A DNA stretch of 64,000 bases from Macrosoma leucophasiata (taxonomy: Eukaryota; Arthropoda; Insecta; Lepidoptera; Hedylidae). The position numbers and the translations under genes were made by a program. Positions 1 through 12,900 of this stretch are shown here, in pieces. Positions within the stretch are counted from its first letter, which is position 1. Every line of letters begins with the position of its first letter. Under the pieces are notes generated by a model. The model did not search any database and had not been told where the DNA came from. It saw only the letters and a program-made list of their open reading frames with translations. The stretch covers positions 2,239,501-2,303,500 of the forward strand of contig JAWQUS010000004.1 of the NCBI GenBank assembly GCA_036365455.1. Reading direction: 5' to 3'.

Positions 1-113
1 TATTATATATTACATAGTAATTCATGTGTAATTTTTGGATTAAGATTCTTGAGCGCGTTAAATTAGGATATAAAGATATTTGTATTTTGTTCTCTATTGA
101 GTACTTCCTCCAA

Positions 114-476
114 AGAGCAACACGGGCCACCGGCCGCGGCGGACCGGAGGGGAGTAACCATAGCGCTTAATACCGATGCAAAACAGTTAACAGTCTATAA
201 TTTTTTTCGGGAGAACTACGTGTGATACACACACACACTACAAAAATTGTCTATTCCTACTACGAAACTCACAACTTGACTGTGAAATTGTTTATGTATT
301 TTGTTAAATACAAACAATTTCACGCACACATTTAAACATCTGGGCACAGAATAGCTAAATTCTGTGCATCTGGGCAACAGGCGTAGGACCATTTGTGCTT
401 GTACTTTGTCAGAGAGGAAAACCTGCATATGGCTACTCCCCACCGGTCCGCCGCGGCCGGTGGCCCGTGTTGCTCT
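114..476. repeat. M1 MITE, full copy
   Basis: Terminal inverted repeats of about 50 bp beginning AGAGCAACACGGGCC and rich in CCGCGGCGG. Flanks ACTTCCTC and ATCTCCTC match at six of eight positions, a decayed 8-bp duplication. Internal CA-rich tract. Confidence 0.85.
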
Positions 477-728
477 ATGATCTCCTCCAAGTTTAACCTC
501 TTTCATTTTGTTGAAAATGTACCATAATACCGTTGCGAGTTTAATTTACGAGCAGTGGAGTCAGTCCTGTATGAGGAAGGATGTTGTTGGCATGGATGAT
601 GTGTCATAAGTAATCATAACCCACCAAAGAAAAATTAATAGTAGATATCTCCTTTATCTGCACTAATGACTTGAAATACAAAATCCAATTAGAACTACGT
701 AGGTATTTAAGAGGGTACGATTTGTAGG

Positions 729-1015
729 CATAGAGCAACGCGGCCCACCGATCGCGGCGGACTGGAGGGGAGTAGCCGTAGCGTGCGATGCAAAACTGTC
801 TGTCATTTTTTGCGGGGGGAAATGCGTGCGACACACACGCACACTACAAAAATCGTCTATTACTACGAAACTTACACCTTGACTTAAACAAAATACATAA
901 ACAATTTCACGCACACATTTAAACATCCAGGCGACAGGTATAGGGCCATTTGGGCTTGTACTTTGACAGAGGGGAAAGCCTGCATATGGCTACTCCCTTC
1001 CGGTGTTGCTCTATG
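729..1015. mobile_element. M1 MITE with exact 8-bp target duplication
   Basis: Ends CATAGAGCAAC...GTTGCTCTATG; TTTGTAGG stands on both sides (721-728 and 1016-1023). An 8-bp duplication points to a hAT-type transposase. Confidence 0.85.
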
Positions 1016-1438
1016 TTTGTAGGTTATATTCGTGACAATGAACAAGTATCTAATGATAATCGAGTCATATAATAGTAGCGGTAGCGCTTCCACTACGTTT
1101 CCTGAGGCGCACACTGATGATTTTTAAGCTTTTATTAGGAAACGGTGCGCCTCGCTATCAAAGCGTTTACGGAAAAGCTGGAACAGTATCCATTAGGTAT
1201 TGTCCGAGCGGTGGGACTCTCCTATGTTCTAAGGGTGGATGAAAATGCACGGTAGCGGCTCATCGTATATTTAAAATGTATTATTATTCAATTTATTTGC
1301 TCGTTTTTAATTATGTGTAAATTTATTAAGTTTTTTTCATAATGACACTTTAAAATTTTGTATACCTATGTATTTTATATTCCTATTATTTTAATAATTT
1401 GACATTACTTAGTAAAATTTTAAATTTATTTTTATTAA

Positions 1439-1472
1439 CCGACTTCAAAAAGGAGGAGGTTCTCAATTGAAT
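1439..1472. repeat. Fragment of a common lepidopteran repeat
   Basis: CCGACTTCAAAAAGGAGG motif that I recognise as recurring in lepidopteran dispersed repeats; only this short piece is present. Confidence 0.4.
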
Positions 1473-1636
1473 ATTGTACATTTTTGTTATTGTGTATCTT
1501 AATTATTATTGTTCTGTATGGATTTTAATATCTGAATTAAATAAATAAATTTAATTATATAATACGCCATCTGTAGCTAGTTAAATGTATTGAAAGCTGC
1601 AGTAAAGAGTAGCGGTAATTTAGAATTTTAATTTTA

Positions 1637-1962
1637 ACTGCCTCAGTAGCCTAGTGGTATCAGGCCACTGCTGCCTATAACACCTGGGGCCTGGGTTCGA
1701 TACTCGGGTTGTGGGCTATCAGAGATCACGGTGTAAAATCCTTTATCTCTGGTTTAATTAAGCTTTTCCATTTTTGGAATTTTCCCAGTACCTCGGAGTT
1801 TGGTAATGTACCCGGAGATGTCATCAGGCTTGTTACATGGGCCAAAACGTACTTAACGGCGAATAGTCGGTGTTAGCATGTATGCTTGAATGCATGCATT
1901 TCTACCTTGCATATTTACCTCTGTCTATCCCTTGGGAGATACAACGCTGAAGTTAAGTTTTT
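1637..1962 (+). repeat. S3 tRNA-headed SINE, near full length
   Basis: Head CTGCCTCAGTAGCCTAGTGG contains a good Pol III A box (TAGCCTAGTGG) and GGTTCGATACTC a B box. Body carries the paired ATCTCTGG and GTTTGGTAATG blocks; ends with the GAAGTTAAG tail. Defines family S3. Confidence 0.8.
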
Positions 1963-2367
1963 AATTTTAAGTTGAATTAATTAATACAAAGTGATTAGAA
2001 TGATATATTTTATCAATGCAATGCAAAATTATATGCATTAGGTATGAAAATATCCAAAATATTTTTTTTTGTTGTTAAATTAATCCAAATTATGTAAATG
2101 AATTACATAATTTGGATGAGTTTAACATTTTCATAATATCTGTCTACCTACTTTTTTTTAATTAAATGTATCTAATCTTATGTTCTAAATATAGGTACTT
2201 AGGTTATTGTTTTAATTTTGTAACGGTAAATGGTACAGTCAATGAGAGGTCAGGTTGCATACCTATATTATTTTTTTATTATAAAATAAAAAAATAATGA
2301 AAGGTACCTTTGTTTGATTGTTTTGGTATAGCTTGGTCTTTCTTTGAGTGAACTTACTTAAATTACA

Positions 2368-2600
2368 ATATCCAAAAAAAAAATTGCATGTCTACCTTAC
2401 GAAAAGGACTTCGGCTTATTTCGGGTCTATAGAACGTTATCTCTTTCGCTCCTTACCTAGGTGACATTTGTCAACCATTTTGATTAAGTTTTGACCAATA
2501 CCGTCCGGTATTATGTTTACGTAGATAGTGTGTAGCAGAGATAACGCTCTACGGAGTCGAAACTTGTAGACTCGTAGACGTAGATGTGCAAAATTTATTT
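2368..2600. repeat. M2 MITE, old copy
   Basis: Keeps GACTTCGGCTTATTTCGGGT and GCAGAGATAACGCTCTACG from the family but termini are decayed. Confidence 0.65.
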
Positions 2601-2909
2601 ATTTTATTTACTGTTTATATTTTTTAGTTAATTATTTTATGCAACGTAGCTTTAAGTAATGTGAAATAAGTACATGCATACTTAAATTAAATATATTATT
2701 TATTTTTACCTGATTTTACGTGATTTTATATCAGTTGTCCTTGTAAATTAACAGTTAAAAAGAAATTAAAAAACAAAACAGCTGAAAACATTACTTGATA
2801 GTAGCCAACGGGTTGTATTTTTAAATAGTTTTGGAAGTAACTTACATACGAATTAATCTATTAAGATTTAGGATATGCAGTCGTTCGATTGATCGAAGTA
2901 CTAGTAGAA

Positions 2910-3077
2910 ACACACGTCCGGATTTGGTGCGAGCGGACCACGGATTCGGTACGCGTCTGAACCAATTATGGCCGTCATTGGAGAAGTCCAGCGGACATAC
3001 TATTAATCAAGTCAGCCTCGGTTCGCTCTGTTTGCAGACCGGACATTATCGGCTCCGTACCAAATCTGGACGTGTGG
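2910..3077. repeat. M9 inverted-repeat element
   Basis: Ends CACACGTCCGGATTTGGT and ACCAAATCTGGACGTGTGG pair as inverted repeats. The open reading frame across it is incidental. Confidence 0.65.
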
Positions 3078-3290
3078 ACGCTCCGGCCGTATCAACTACG
3101 ACTAGTTGTGTTCGGAAGCCAAGAAAGCAGAAATAGACTTTCTCTTAGCATTTTTTTGTAATAACAGATTTCACTTTAAAGGTAACGCGGTTCATTCGTA
3201 GATTTATTTTAAAATCACGGACAAAATTGATCGCGTTCTCTTAAACATTGTTTCGCCCATCCTCTCCTTTTTTCCTTTTCTACGTGGTGG

Positions 3291-3501
3291 CTGCATAGAG
3301 CAACTCGGGCCACCGGTCGCGGCGGACCGGAGCCATAGCGTTTATAACTGATGCAAAACAGTCTGTAATTTTTTCAAACAGTTTCACGCACACTTTTAAA
3401 CATCTAGGCGACAGGCATAGGCACTTGGGATTGTACTTTGAAAGAGGGGAAAGCCTGCATATGGCTACTCCCCTCCGGTCCGCAAGTGTTGCCTCTACCA
3501 C
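3291..3501. repeat. M1 MITE, internally deleted
   Basis: CATAGAGCAACTCGGGCC start and CTCCGGTCCGC...GTTGCCTCTA end; central CA tract and part of the right repeat are lost. Confidence 0.7.
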
Positions 3502-3699
3502 CATACATTTTGAGTCCAAAGACACAATGACAAACGTGTGCACTTGAAGGCGTACGTGATGCAACTGTCGTGCAACTGTCCGCTCCTTTTCTTTTTTTAC
3601 GGACTTTTGTAGACGTCTCGAAACAGCACTAGTTTACTTCACCGGGCAATCAGCGAACGCAGAAGGCGCTCCAGCCTAAGCAAAAAAGTTAGAAGTGTA

Positions 3700-3767
3700 G
3701 AGAGAACGGATTTGGCAAGCGGATTTGGTCCGCCGTACCAAATACGAGCGTGTGTTACTACTGGATA
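3700..3767. repeat. M9 fragment
   Basis: GCGGATTTGGTCCGCCG and ACCAAATACGAGCGTGTGTT resemble the M9 right end. Confidence 0.5.
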
Positions 3768-4580
3768 ATCGACGCTGCACTATATTTCGTTATTTAGAAA
3801 CTTATCCTTGAAATACCTATTCAGTTGCTCATTTAATTTTAACATTAGGTAAGTATACAATTATTAAGCACATGAGACGTAATCGATAATTACGACAAAA
3901 AGTAAACACAAGTAGTCAATAGGTGTGGTATATATGACGTGTTAAATGGCGTTGGCGCCTGGCCATTTAGTTAAATGGCATCTAAAAAACAATAGAATTA
4001 AATTATTACACGCAAATTGAAGCGAAAAGGTTAAAGATTATTGACATTGCAGCATTGAATATTTATTAGATAATGGTCCAAATTCCAGTTCATTCTACAC
4101 TCTCTTTAATTTATTACAACTTGAAGTAGGTAGGTACTTACCGAATATGTTTTTAATGATGATTTCATTGGGATTAAAATATTGCAAAATACATACAGGT
4201 AACTAGCATGTTCGTTTTCTTTAGACTGTGCCTAATAACTTAACATATTTTATAATATTACCTGCTATTCGGCGAATGTGTGGTCGGACAAATGACAAAT
4301 TAAACTTAAATTGTTGACAGGCAGACTAGACAGTGGCGGACTAGATTCAGTTCATCAGAGGTCCGGGGAGGCATTTAGAGGCCCAGTATCGGAGTGGCCA
4401 TGTAGTCTGGGTAGCGTCTAGAATATTGTGACGCCCTTTCAAACAATATAGCTAAATTAAATTAAAGAACAAAAAACGTGCGAGCAACCCTCCTGTGTCT
4501 ACGTAGCCTCTGGCCTATATCAAAAAGAACGTGCGAGAAAAAAAAAACTCGAGCTCCTACACTGCAATTCTACCAGCATT

Positions 4581-4800
4581 ATTTTTTTCAATGTAATGAA
4601 CGTGACAAACAAGCATGCAGCTCACACTGATGTTAATTGATGACGGCAGCCTATAAACATCTACATAAAAACCAGTGGTCAAAATGCAAATACGTTGCCT
4701 CGTCTGAGACCTAAGGTGTCATGTCTATAGGATAGTTTTTACGGGGCCATATTTTACCATCTAACCGGAACACGAGAGTGCTGAACACATAGTGCAACAG
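4581..4800 (-). repeat. S1 retroposon, old diverged copy
   Basis: T-rich start followed by ATGTAATG...GACAAACAAGCATGCAG, truncated before the head. About one position in six to eight differs from young copies by eye. Confidence 0.7.
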
Positions 4801-4894
4801 GGGCCAACTCAGATAATTGGATTACTTCTTTTGTATCGCTTACTTCTGACAAACATACCAATGTATACATTTTACATTCTATGAAAATGACAGA

Positions 4895-5300
4895 TAGGGG
4901 GTTTTGGCGGGAACCTTGAAAGAGGCGTATGGTGCTCTTATTTTATTTCATTTTCTTGGTGTATTTTTAAGTTATATTTAATAAAGTTGGTGGCATTTTG
5001 TTTGATATAGGTTTATTACAGTGCCCGTGTATAGTAAAATAGAATAACAGTGCGAAAACACGACCTTTCAGGTTGCCTCCAAAACTCCATTGTAAATGTT
5101 CTAGTAAAGTAGCCATCGCTTTACTCGAATAACTTGACTGTAACTCATTTGACTGATATATTATACTTGATAACTTATATACTTGATACTTACTAAATAT
5201 ACTTGATATTATACTAACTTTGACGCTGCTTAAATATATACGAAATATCGTTTTACTTGACACTGGCAATATGCATAATAGCGATGCCATAATAACAAAA
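4895..5300. repeat. Element C, intact copy
   Basis: About 400 bp that recurs in reverse at 51794-52440, including CACGACCTTTCAGG and TGGTGGCATTTTGTTTGATA. No terminal repeats or coding potential recognised; class unknown. Confidence 0.65.
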
Positions 5301-5339
5301 AAAAAAAAATGACAGATAAGCATTTGACAATTTCAATGT

Positions 5340-6010
5340 GACATTTCTAATGTCATCGAATCGAAGTGACGCATCGATATATTGGTGCCCCGCCGGATTT
5401 TAGTTAATTTATGATTCCGTGTTATAAATAATTAACCTGTAATGAAATTAGAGTAAACGTTTTCATATAAGTTGTTTAGATATTAGCTCTGAATGTATAA
5501 TTTGTGAATTCCTACTAAGAGCCGTAGTGAGTGACACCTATTTTGGTGCAGCGTACTGAAACCGGCTCCACTAAGGTATTTTCACCTCTTTTACCCACTT
5601 ATAATATTCATGCATGTACTAACATTCACTTTCTAACTTCTATTCTAATAATTATCATGTTTATATGCTTCAAAACAACGAATTTCTGACCAATTACGTG
5701 TTGTGTGATCGAATTTTATTTCGCTTATTATCTTACCAGAGCCCTAGATAAAGCGATATGAATTTATGATAAATGAGTGTAGTTACCTTGTAGTGAATGT
5801 AGTGAATAGAAGTGTCGTATTTTATTTATAAGACCCGGTGATTAAGCCAAATTCTGAGTTCCTTGTTTGGAAACAAAAATAACTTCAATTCAATTCTTTA
5901 TTGTGGTTTAGGTTTATGACTCATTGTATTGTTTTGAAGCGAACTATTCTGAATTATTGTTTCGTGATTGAAAGTGGTCCGTAACTGTACTGTGAGGATC
6001 TCTCAATGTA
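5340..6010 (+). promoter_or_regulatory. Candidate cortactin promoter and untranslated first exon
   Basis: A leader exon must exist because the ATG abuts an acceptor. This repeat-free stretch is the best candidate: GCATCGATAT (DRE-like) near 5374, TATAAATA near 5424, and possible donors AAG/GTATTT at 5575 and CAAT/GTAAGT at 6008. The promoter and exon limits are inference. Confidence 0.35.
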
Positions 6011-6827
6011 AGTTTTTGTTTACTCAGGAAATACTCATTTATTACTATAGACAATTTGTTTGGTAATTTTCAAGATAATTGCCGAAATAAGATCATTGCT
6101 ACTCAGCAATGATCTGCCATCATGTACTACAAAAGTAGTCAATATATAATTTTATGCATTAATCTGATTATAAAATTATCTGAAAAAATCTGATTGAAAA
6201 ATAGTATTTGGTCAACATTCAACTACTACTTAATCCATAATTTGTCAACATTGTGAAAGTTTCAAATAATACACGCTAATTACTTGTATGTCACAAATGA
6301 TAAAACATATATTTAAATGCTAATTGAATTGCATTGATGATTGCCCCTCCAATGTTAGGAATACAAAACTGACCTGCCTTGATCAAATATGTGGATTATT
6401 GTATGCAGGTGGGGTAAGGAGCCCTTGGAATCGGAGTGCCTGTATGAAGACAGTGTTTAAACCCTCCAGACACGAGAAGAATATGACAATTGAAATTCAA
6501 TTGTGTCTGGGCGCCGGTGGCCTTACGTTCCTTGACAGATTAAGGACCACTTTTCCGAACGTTCTTGCTATACAGGATCTATAGATTGTGTATTCACTTA
6601 CCATCTATGTGAGCTACATGCTTGCTTGTCACCATCATTCATCGACTATGGAACCAGAGGAAGGCTGATTGGTCTGTGCCATCATTACACCTGTCACGTG
6701 AAGAATTTTTTTTGTGTACCTGCATCCTACTGCAGGAGACCGTTCTGTGGCTAAAAAAAATTTTTGTCCATGTATGTAATAAAAAAAATTGCTGACAACT
6801 GCTGTTAAAATATTGTGTTATCTACAG
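6011..6827. other. Upstream intronic sequence, nothing recognised
   Basis: Presumed intron before the first coding exon. Contains a short hairpin AGATCATTGCTACTCAGCAATGATCT near 6090 (arms of 9-10 bases) and a block near 6410-6580 with more balanced base composition that may be an old repeat. No coding pattern, no splice-delimited exon. Confidence 0.4.
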
Positions 6828-6967
6828 ATGTGGAAAGCATCAACGGACGTGGTGGCGCCCGCGCCGGCGGAGGCCGACGACTGGGAGACCGACCCAGACT
6901 TCGTGAATGATGTCACTGAGCAGGAGCAGCGCTGGGGCCCTGCCGGCAGACACGTGGAGGCTATTGA
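6828..6967 (+). CDS. CTTN: Cortactin coding exon 1 (acidic Arp2/3-binding region)
   Basis: Codes residues 1-46 and two bases of 47. The ATG is the first three bases after the acceptor TCTACAG, so the upstream exon is entirely untranslated. It begins Met-Trp-Lys as in vertebrate cortactin and contains [12 protein letters not shown]. The donor is GA/GTGAGG at 6968; reading through would give an immediate stop. Confidence 0.95.
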
Positions 6968-9900
6968 GTGAGGCAAATTGTTTTTGGGGCTCGAGCATGG
7001 ACAAAATCCATCTTTGTCACTGATGCGGGGACGTGACGATTCCACGCTCCATTTGTTGAGAAGAATTCTTCCGCTATTGAATCAGGATAGGCACACGGGA
7101 TAGGCAGCAGCATCAAAAGTTTTGTTGTTATTTACTTAATTGCTCTATATCAGAGGTTCTCAACTATTTTTTTTTATGTATTGGAAATGGCAAACAAGCA
7201 TGCAGTTCACATTGATGTTAAGTAATGACTGCAGCCTATAGACAGACACCCACACAAAGACCAAGGTCAAATTTCAGATGCGTTACCGAGGCCTAAGGTG
7301 TTGTGTAAGGGCCTGAGGCCTGAGGGCCTGAGGCCTAAGGGCCGTTAATTAAATTGATTTAATTTTTTCTTGCAGACCCCTTTTAATTTTTTCTGGTTTC
7401 GGTGGATCTCCTTCCTTTGCTACATATTTAACACATTCCCATATTTCCAATTTTTATTCATACCACCATTTTATTCCATTAGGAATCACTGCTCTATATC
7501 AACTTTTATGAACAAAAAAGAGCAGATCTTCTTTGTAGTAATATTAAGCGGTTAAATTTTGCATATAATGCTAATGTGTTAAATTTATACAAGGAAAATG
7601 TGTCTTACTTTAAAGACATGGGAGTGGGATAATGTTTAGACTCTTTAGACTGTTTTCAGTTTAAATTAATTACCTTATATTTGCGAGAAATATACCGTGC
7701 AGTGAGCGTGGAACTCCAAATATGTCTAAAGAAACGGCCACTTTTTGCATTTCTTTTTGTGAGAAATTGGGTGATTTGTTGTCTGTATGTCGCGAATGGT
7801 TCCTGAAATAAGTTCCGAGAACGTAATCAATACCAATTCGTGCGAAAACTTTACACGCCCACTTATATCCTCTCGGACGGGTTATTTATATATTATTGCT
7901 AATAAAAGCAGGGCAATGCACCAATATCAGACAGGACATTACAGTGCTCAACAATAAATATTGCGCATCGAGCCTAGGAAGGAGACTTCGGCTTATTTCG
8001 GGTCTGTACAGCGTTATCCCTATCGCACCGTACTTATTCGACGTTTGTGGACCATTTTTATCAAGTTTTGACCAATACCGGACTATAAGTGCTTACATAG
8101 GCAGTTTGCAGCAGAGATAACGCTCTACGAAGTCGAAACTAGCGGATTGTCCCTTTCGTGGGCTCGATGTGTAATATTTCTTGTTGGACGTTGTACGCAT
8201 TTTGGCGTAAGATGAATATCGTAAACCATGACGAACAAAACCAGATGCGGTGGTATTTTTTTATGTCATGAAGTGATAAACAAGCATACAATACAGTGAT
8301 GATTCCTGGTGATTATAATTGGGGTGGCTCCAGCTTTTGTTATAGGTATAGGGTGTAGTGTTAAGTGCGCAAAATCTGAAAACCGTTTTTTCAGACGGTC
8401 AATCTGAACAACTTTCAGTCTTTCATTATGGAACGTATCTACTCTGCAAAAAATAAATTTTCATACGATTTAACATTTTAAGTTTTGTATGAAAAAGCTC
8501 ATATTTTTTCGCGATTTTAGGGTTTAATTACTAAACAAAAAGTCAATTAAATCAATAGACAGATAGAAAACGTAACAAACACTATCACAAATCCACACTA
8601 TCAAGTAAAACATGATAGTGTAGATTTGTGATAGAAGACCGCAGCGCTCGTAAAATGCAATTATTTATTGTACATAGGTGTAAGTAATTAGGTTGTAAAT
8701 ATATGATTATTTACATTTAATGCTTAAAAAATATGGTATGGGGGCGCCATACTCGCCATCTTAGAGAAATCGCGGTTCGTACAGTAGTATGGCAACTAAT
8801 AAGCAAGAAAATAGCAACAAATTTTGGGGGTTTTATTTTCCATTTTCGATTTTTACACCGCTAGTTTTGTTGATTCAGATAACTCAGCGTTTAGGTCCAA
8901 CAATTTTATTAATTGGTTTAGATTTTTAAAATTTTTGCCTAACAAACAGACGTACAATACATAAAATATAATACGCTTACACTCACAGCCCACAGTAGGT
9001 ATAAACCTGTGTCGTGGGTGCCGTTGTACACATACAACACTTACACAAACACCCAGACCCGAAACAAATATCTGTAGACCATACAAATATTTGTCCCGGT
9101 GCGGGGATCGAACCCGTCAAACGGTCATCTCACACCGCTGGACTAACCGGGTCGTCTAAATTATATTCACCTACTTTTCTCCTTTATAATATTAGTACAT
9201 ATAGATACACAAAATTAGCTTAAAATAAGAATCTTCCCGATGTAATTGACGATTTTATGCAATTTGTTACAGTATGGCCAAGCTTAGAGAAGAGGTGTTC
9301 GAGGCTGACAAATTGTCGAAAAAGAAGCAATATGAGGAAGGCCCTAAACCGTCTTTCGGGTAAGAGTTTTTTGTATGCCATGCAATAGTAGCAGTAAGCA
9401 TATAGTTAGGAAAGAGATTTAATTTTAATCCGTAAACCGAAAGTGGGGACAAAAAAGCAGGCAGTTCACATTGATGTTAAGTGATGACTACAGCCCTGAT
9501 AGTGATATATACTCTACACACCCACACAATGACCAGAGGTCAAAATACAGATGCGTTACCTCTCCTGAGGCCTAAGGTGTTATGCCTCTGTGCCGGAAAT
9601 CACAGGGCCGCACATTACCACCTGACTGGAACACGATAGTGCTGAACACTACCATTTAGCGGCAAGTATATAAGGTAATGCTGGGGTGCCTACGCCTGCG
9701 AGCTTCGTCACTGGAGCTCTACCACCAGTAAATATGTTATCTCTTATGTGTCTCTCCGCAATGCCCTAAGTTTTGCAAACCTTATGCTTCTTCCAGATAC
9801 GGTGGAAAATTTGGCGTTCAAGCCGACAGAATGGACAAGTCGGCGGTGGGACATGACTACGTGGGCAAAACTGAGAAGCACGCCTCGCAGAAGGATTATT

Positions 9901-12900
9901 CTCAAGGTACGTCGATAGTACTTGATAGAGATTTTAGAGATTAGATAGGTTCGACCTGTGTTTAGAATTGGAACTGGATACGCAACCAAACTGCACACAA
10001 GTCCCGCGTCCGACGGATCCGTGTGGATTCATTCTTCTTATTCTTATAGTCGTAACACACGTCCGGATTTGGTACGGAGTGGACAGCGGATTCGGTACGC
10101 TCCGAACCAAATGTGGTCGTGTGTAGCGATAGCGGATTTGGTCTGATGCGGTCCGCTTTGAACGGCGGAGACGGTCCGCCGGACCGAATCCGGCCGTATG
10201 TTACCACTATTAGTAGGTACAGACTCGCGAATGCACCTGACCGGGCACACTAACCTCCGATCTATTAACGTTGTTTCAGTACTGATCAAGACAATTTTAC
10301 TGGTGGTAGTGCTCCAGTGACGGAGCTCGCGGGCGTAGGCACCACCGCATTACCTAATATACTTGCCGCTAAATGGTAGTGTTCAGCACTATCGTATTCC
10401 TGTCAGGTATAGGTCGCGCCAGGTAAAAAGAACGCTGGCGGTCAAGCTGCGCAGTAGACGATTTATCGATCTATTTGGTGGTATGAGGTGCGGCGTTTTC
10501 AATCTGCCTACCAATACACGAAACCGCAAGCGAAAGCTAGATTAAAAATAAACCAATAGGGCTAGTACTTTCGTGCGCGAGTGTACCGATGCGCGAACAC
10601 ATCCCTTCTACTTTCTTCCAGCGTTCTTTTTACGTGGCGCGACCTATACGGCCCTGTAATTTCCGGCACAGAAGCATAACACCTTAGGCCTCAGGAGTGG
10701 TAACGCATCTGCATTTTGACCTTGGTCTTTGTGTGGGTGTCTATAGGCTGGAGTCACGCCCACACAACCGTCTGTATGCGGTTACAAAAGCTATATTATT
10801 TTTGTTGGTCCATTGTGTTGCGCAGGTTTCGGCGGTAAATTCGGCGTACAGACAGACCGTATGGACGCGTGCGCGGTGGGGCACGAGTACGTGGCGGCGG
10901 TGCCCAAGCACGAGTCCCAGGAGGACTACGCGCGAGGCTTCGGCGGCAAGTACGGCGTGCAGACTGACCGCGTTGATAAGGTTGCTTTTGCTTATGTTTT
11001 ATTTGTTTTATACGGCTATGAATCGATTTTTTACCGGTGGTAGAGCTCCAGTGACGGAGCTCGGAGGCGTAGGTACCACCGCATTGCCTTATATACTTCC
11101 CGCTAAATGGTAATATAATGGATGCAGTTAGACTGGTAAGTGATGACTGCAGCCTATAGATACCCACACAAAGACCAAGGTCAAAATGCAGATGCGTTAC
11201 CACTCCTGAGGCCTAAGGTGTTATGCCTCTGTGCCGGAAATTACAGGGCCGTACATTACCACCTGACCGGAACACGATAGTGGTGAACACTACCATTTAG
11301 CAGCAAGTATATTAGGTAATGCAGTGGTACCTACGCCCGCGAGCTCCGTCACTGGAGCTCTACCACCAGTGAAATGGATGATTGATTACTGTAAATTGAT
11401 ATCAATCAATCAATTAATCATTTATTATAATAAAAAAAGAATAAAATACATTCATAACACACTTAAAACAAGGTGGTAAGGTAAGGCTAGCATTGGTTCG
11501 GTTTGGATTTTCCATCGAACCCCAAACTAGGCGGAGCCTGTATTTTGGGCGCTCTGCAGCCAGTTGAACAAATAAGATGCGCTTGTTCATGTACATATTC
11601 GCATAGATAAGTGAAAGTCTATGAATTATTAAAGTAAGCTCACTTAATTATAAAATACGGATTAATTATTATTAATTCTAAAATCTATATTTATATGAAT
11701 TAGATAATTATATTTAATAACAATGAATAGTTATATTAGATAACTTATATAAATTAAAATTATACATGTTGAATTAAATAACATTGAGATTTGCTCTCAA
11801 ATACGTATAAGTAATTGTTTTATATTATTTCGCATTAACACATGCTTGTGAAATATATTTTATTTTAAAGAAAAATGGAGTCTCGCCTGAAGTCAAATTT
11901 TTCTTTCCATTTTTCTTTAAAATAAAATATATTTCACAAGCATGTGTTAATGCGAAATAATATAAAACAATTATTAAGGGTAAAAGCGACTTCTTTACGA
12001 TATTAAATAAACTGCAAAGTCTATTATATCGGTTGCCTAACTAGCATAGTTGGCAATAGATGGCGCTGCTGCTACCATAAAGCAATGCAATAGATGTGAA
12101 GGAAAGATTTGACAAATCGGGCAGGACTTCAGTAGCTCAACGTATAAGTAGTTGCGATTTCAGTTCCGTCATAAATAATGTCCAGTAATTGTATAAGGCG
12201 TTTTGAGTTGTTTAATGCCTAGCAAAGTTTTGAATCTTTATAATAATAATATCTTAAGAACTATAAGCTACTTGCAGACCAGGGGTGCGACCGCCAAGCG
12301 ACATTGCTGTTATCATTGTCATTGCTGTCAAATTTTCATGTCGACTTTTACTTTAACTAAATAATCGCTTGTTTATCACCTACGAAAGCAAGAACATCAA
12401 TCAGATTATCACTAAGGCTTTTAGAGAAGCTATAAATCGACATGGAAATTTGACAGCAATGGGCATTATTTGTCATTGCTGTCAAATTTTAAAGTCGATT
12501 TTTACTTTAATAATCTACCATTATCGCTTGTTTATCTGCTACGAAAACGAGAACATCAATCAGATTATCAATACTACTTTTAGAGGAGCTACAAATCGAC
12601 ATGAAAATTTGACAGCAATGACAATGTCAGCAGCAATACAGATAGGCGGTAGCACACCCGGCCACGGGTTGCTGTGGTTGAAGTGTTTGATATTCGTGTC
12701 ATCTATTGAATACTTGATCAATCCAGTCAACAGGCATCGACATCTGTTGGAATCGTTTGGAGCTAATAGATAATCGTGGCTATCCAATAGTAAACAAATA
12801 GTTTGCAATAAAATGATAATGCGATTATAAATTAAGATAGATAGAAACTATCCTATCTCTTAAGTTGGATCAAACCGCACACGGTGTGGAAGTTTGATTC

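Noticed and set aside
2831..3136. 101-codon plus-strand frame
   Set aside because: Spans an M9 inverted-repeat element; no protein resemblance.
4967..5323. 118-codon minus-strand reading frame
   Set aside because: Lies in element C; low-complexity composition, no motif, and the second copy of the element does not preserve it.
8262..8325. Possible very old S1 tail
   Set aside because: Only TTTTATGTCATGAAGTG and ACAAGCATAC resemble the family; too short to support.
10697..11203. Overlapping 130-codon frames on both strands around cortactin exon 4
   Set aside because: They read through exon 4 and S1 repeats in other frames.
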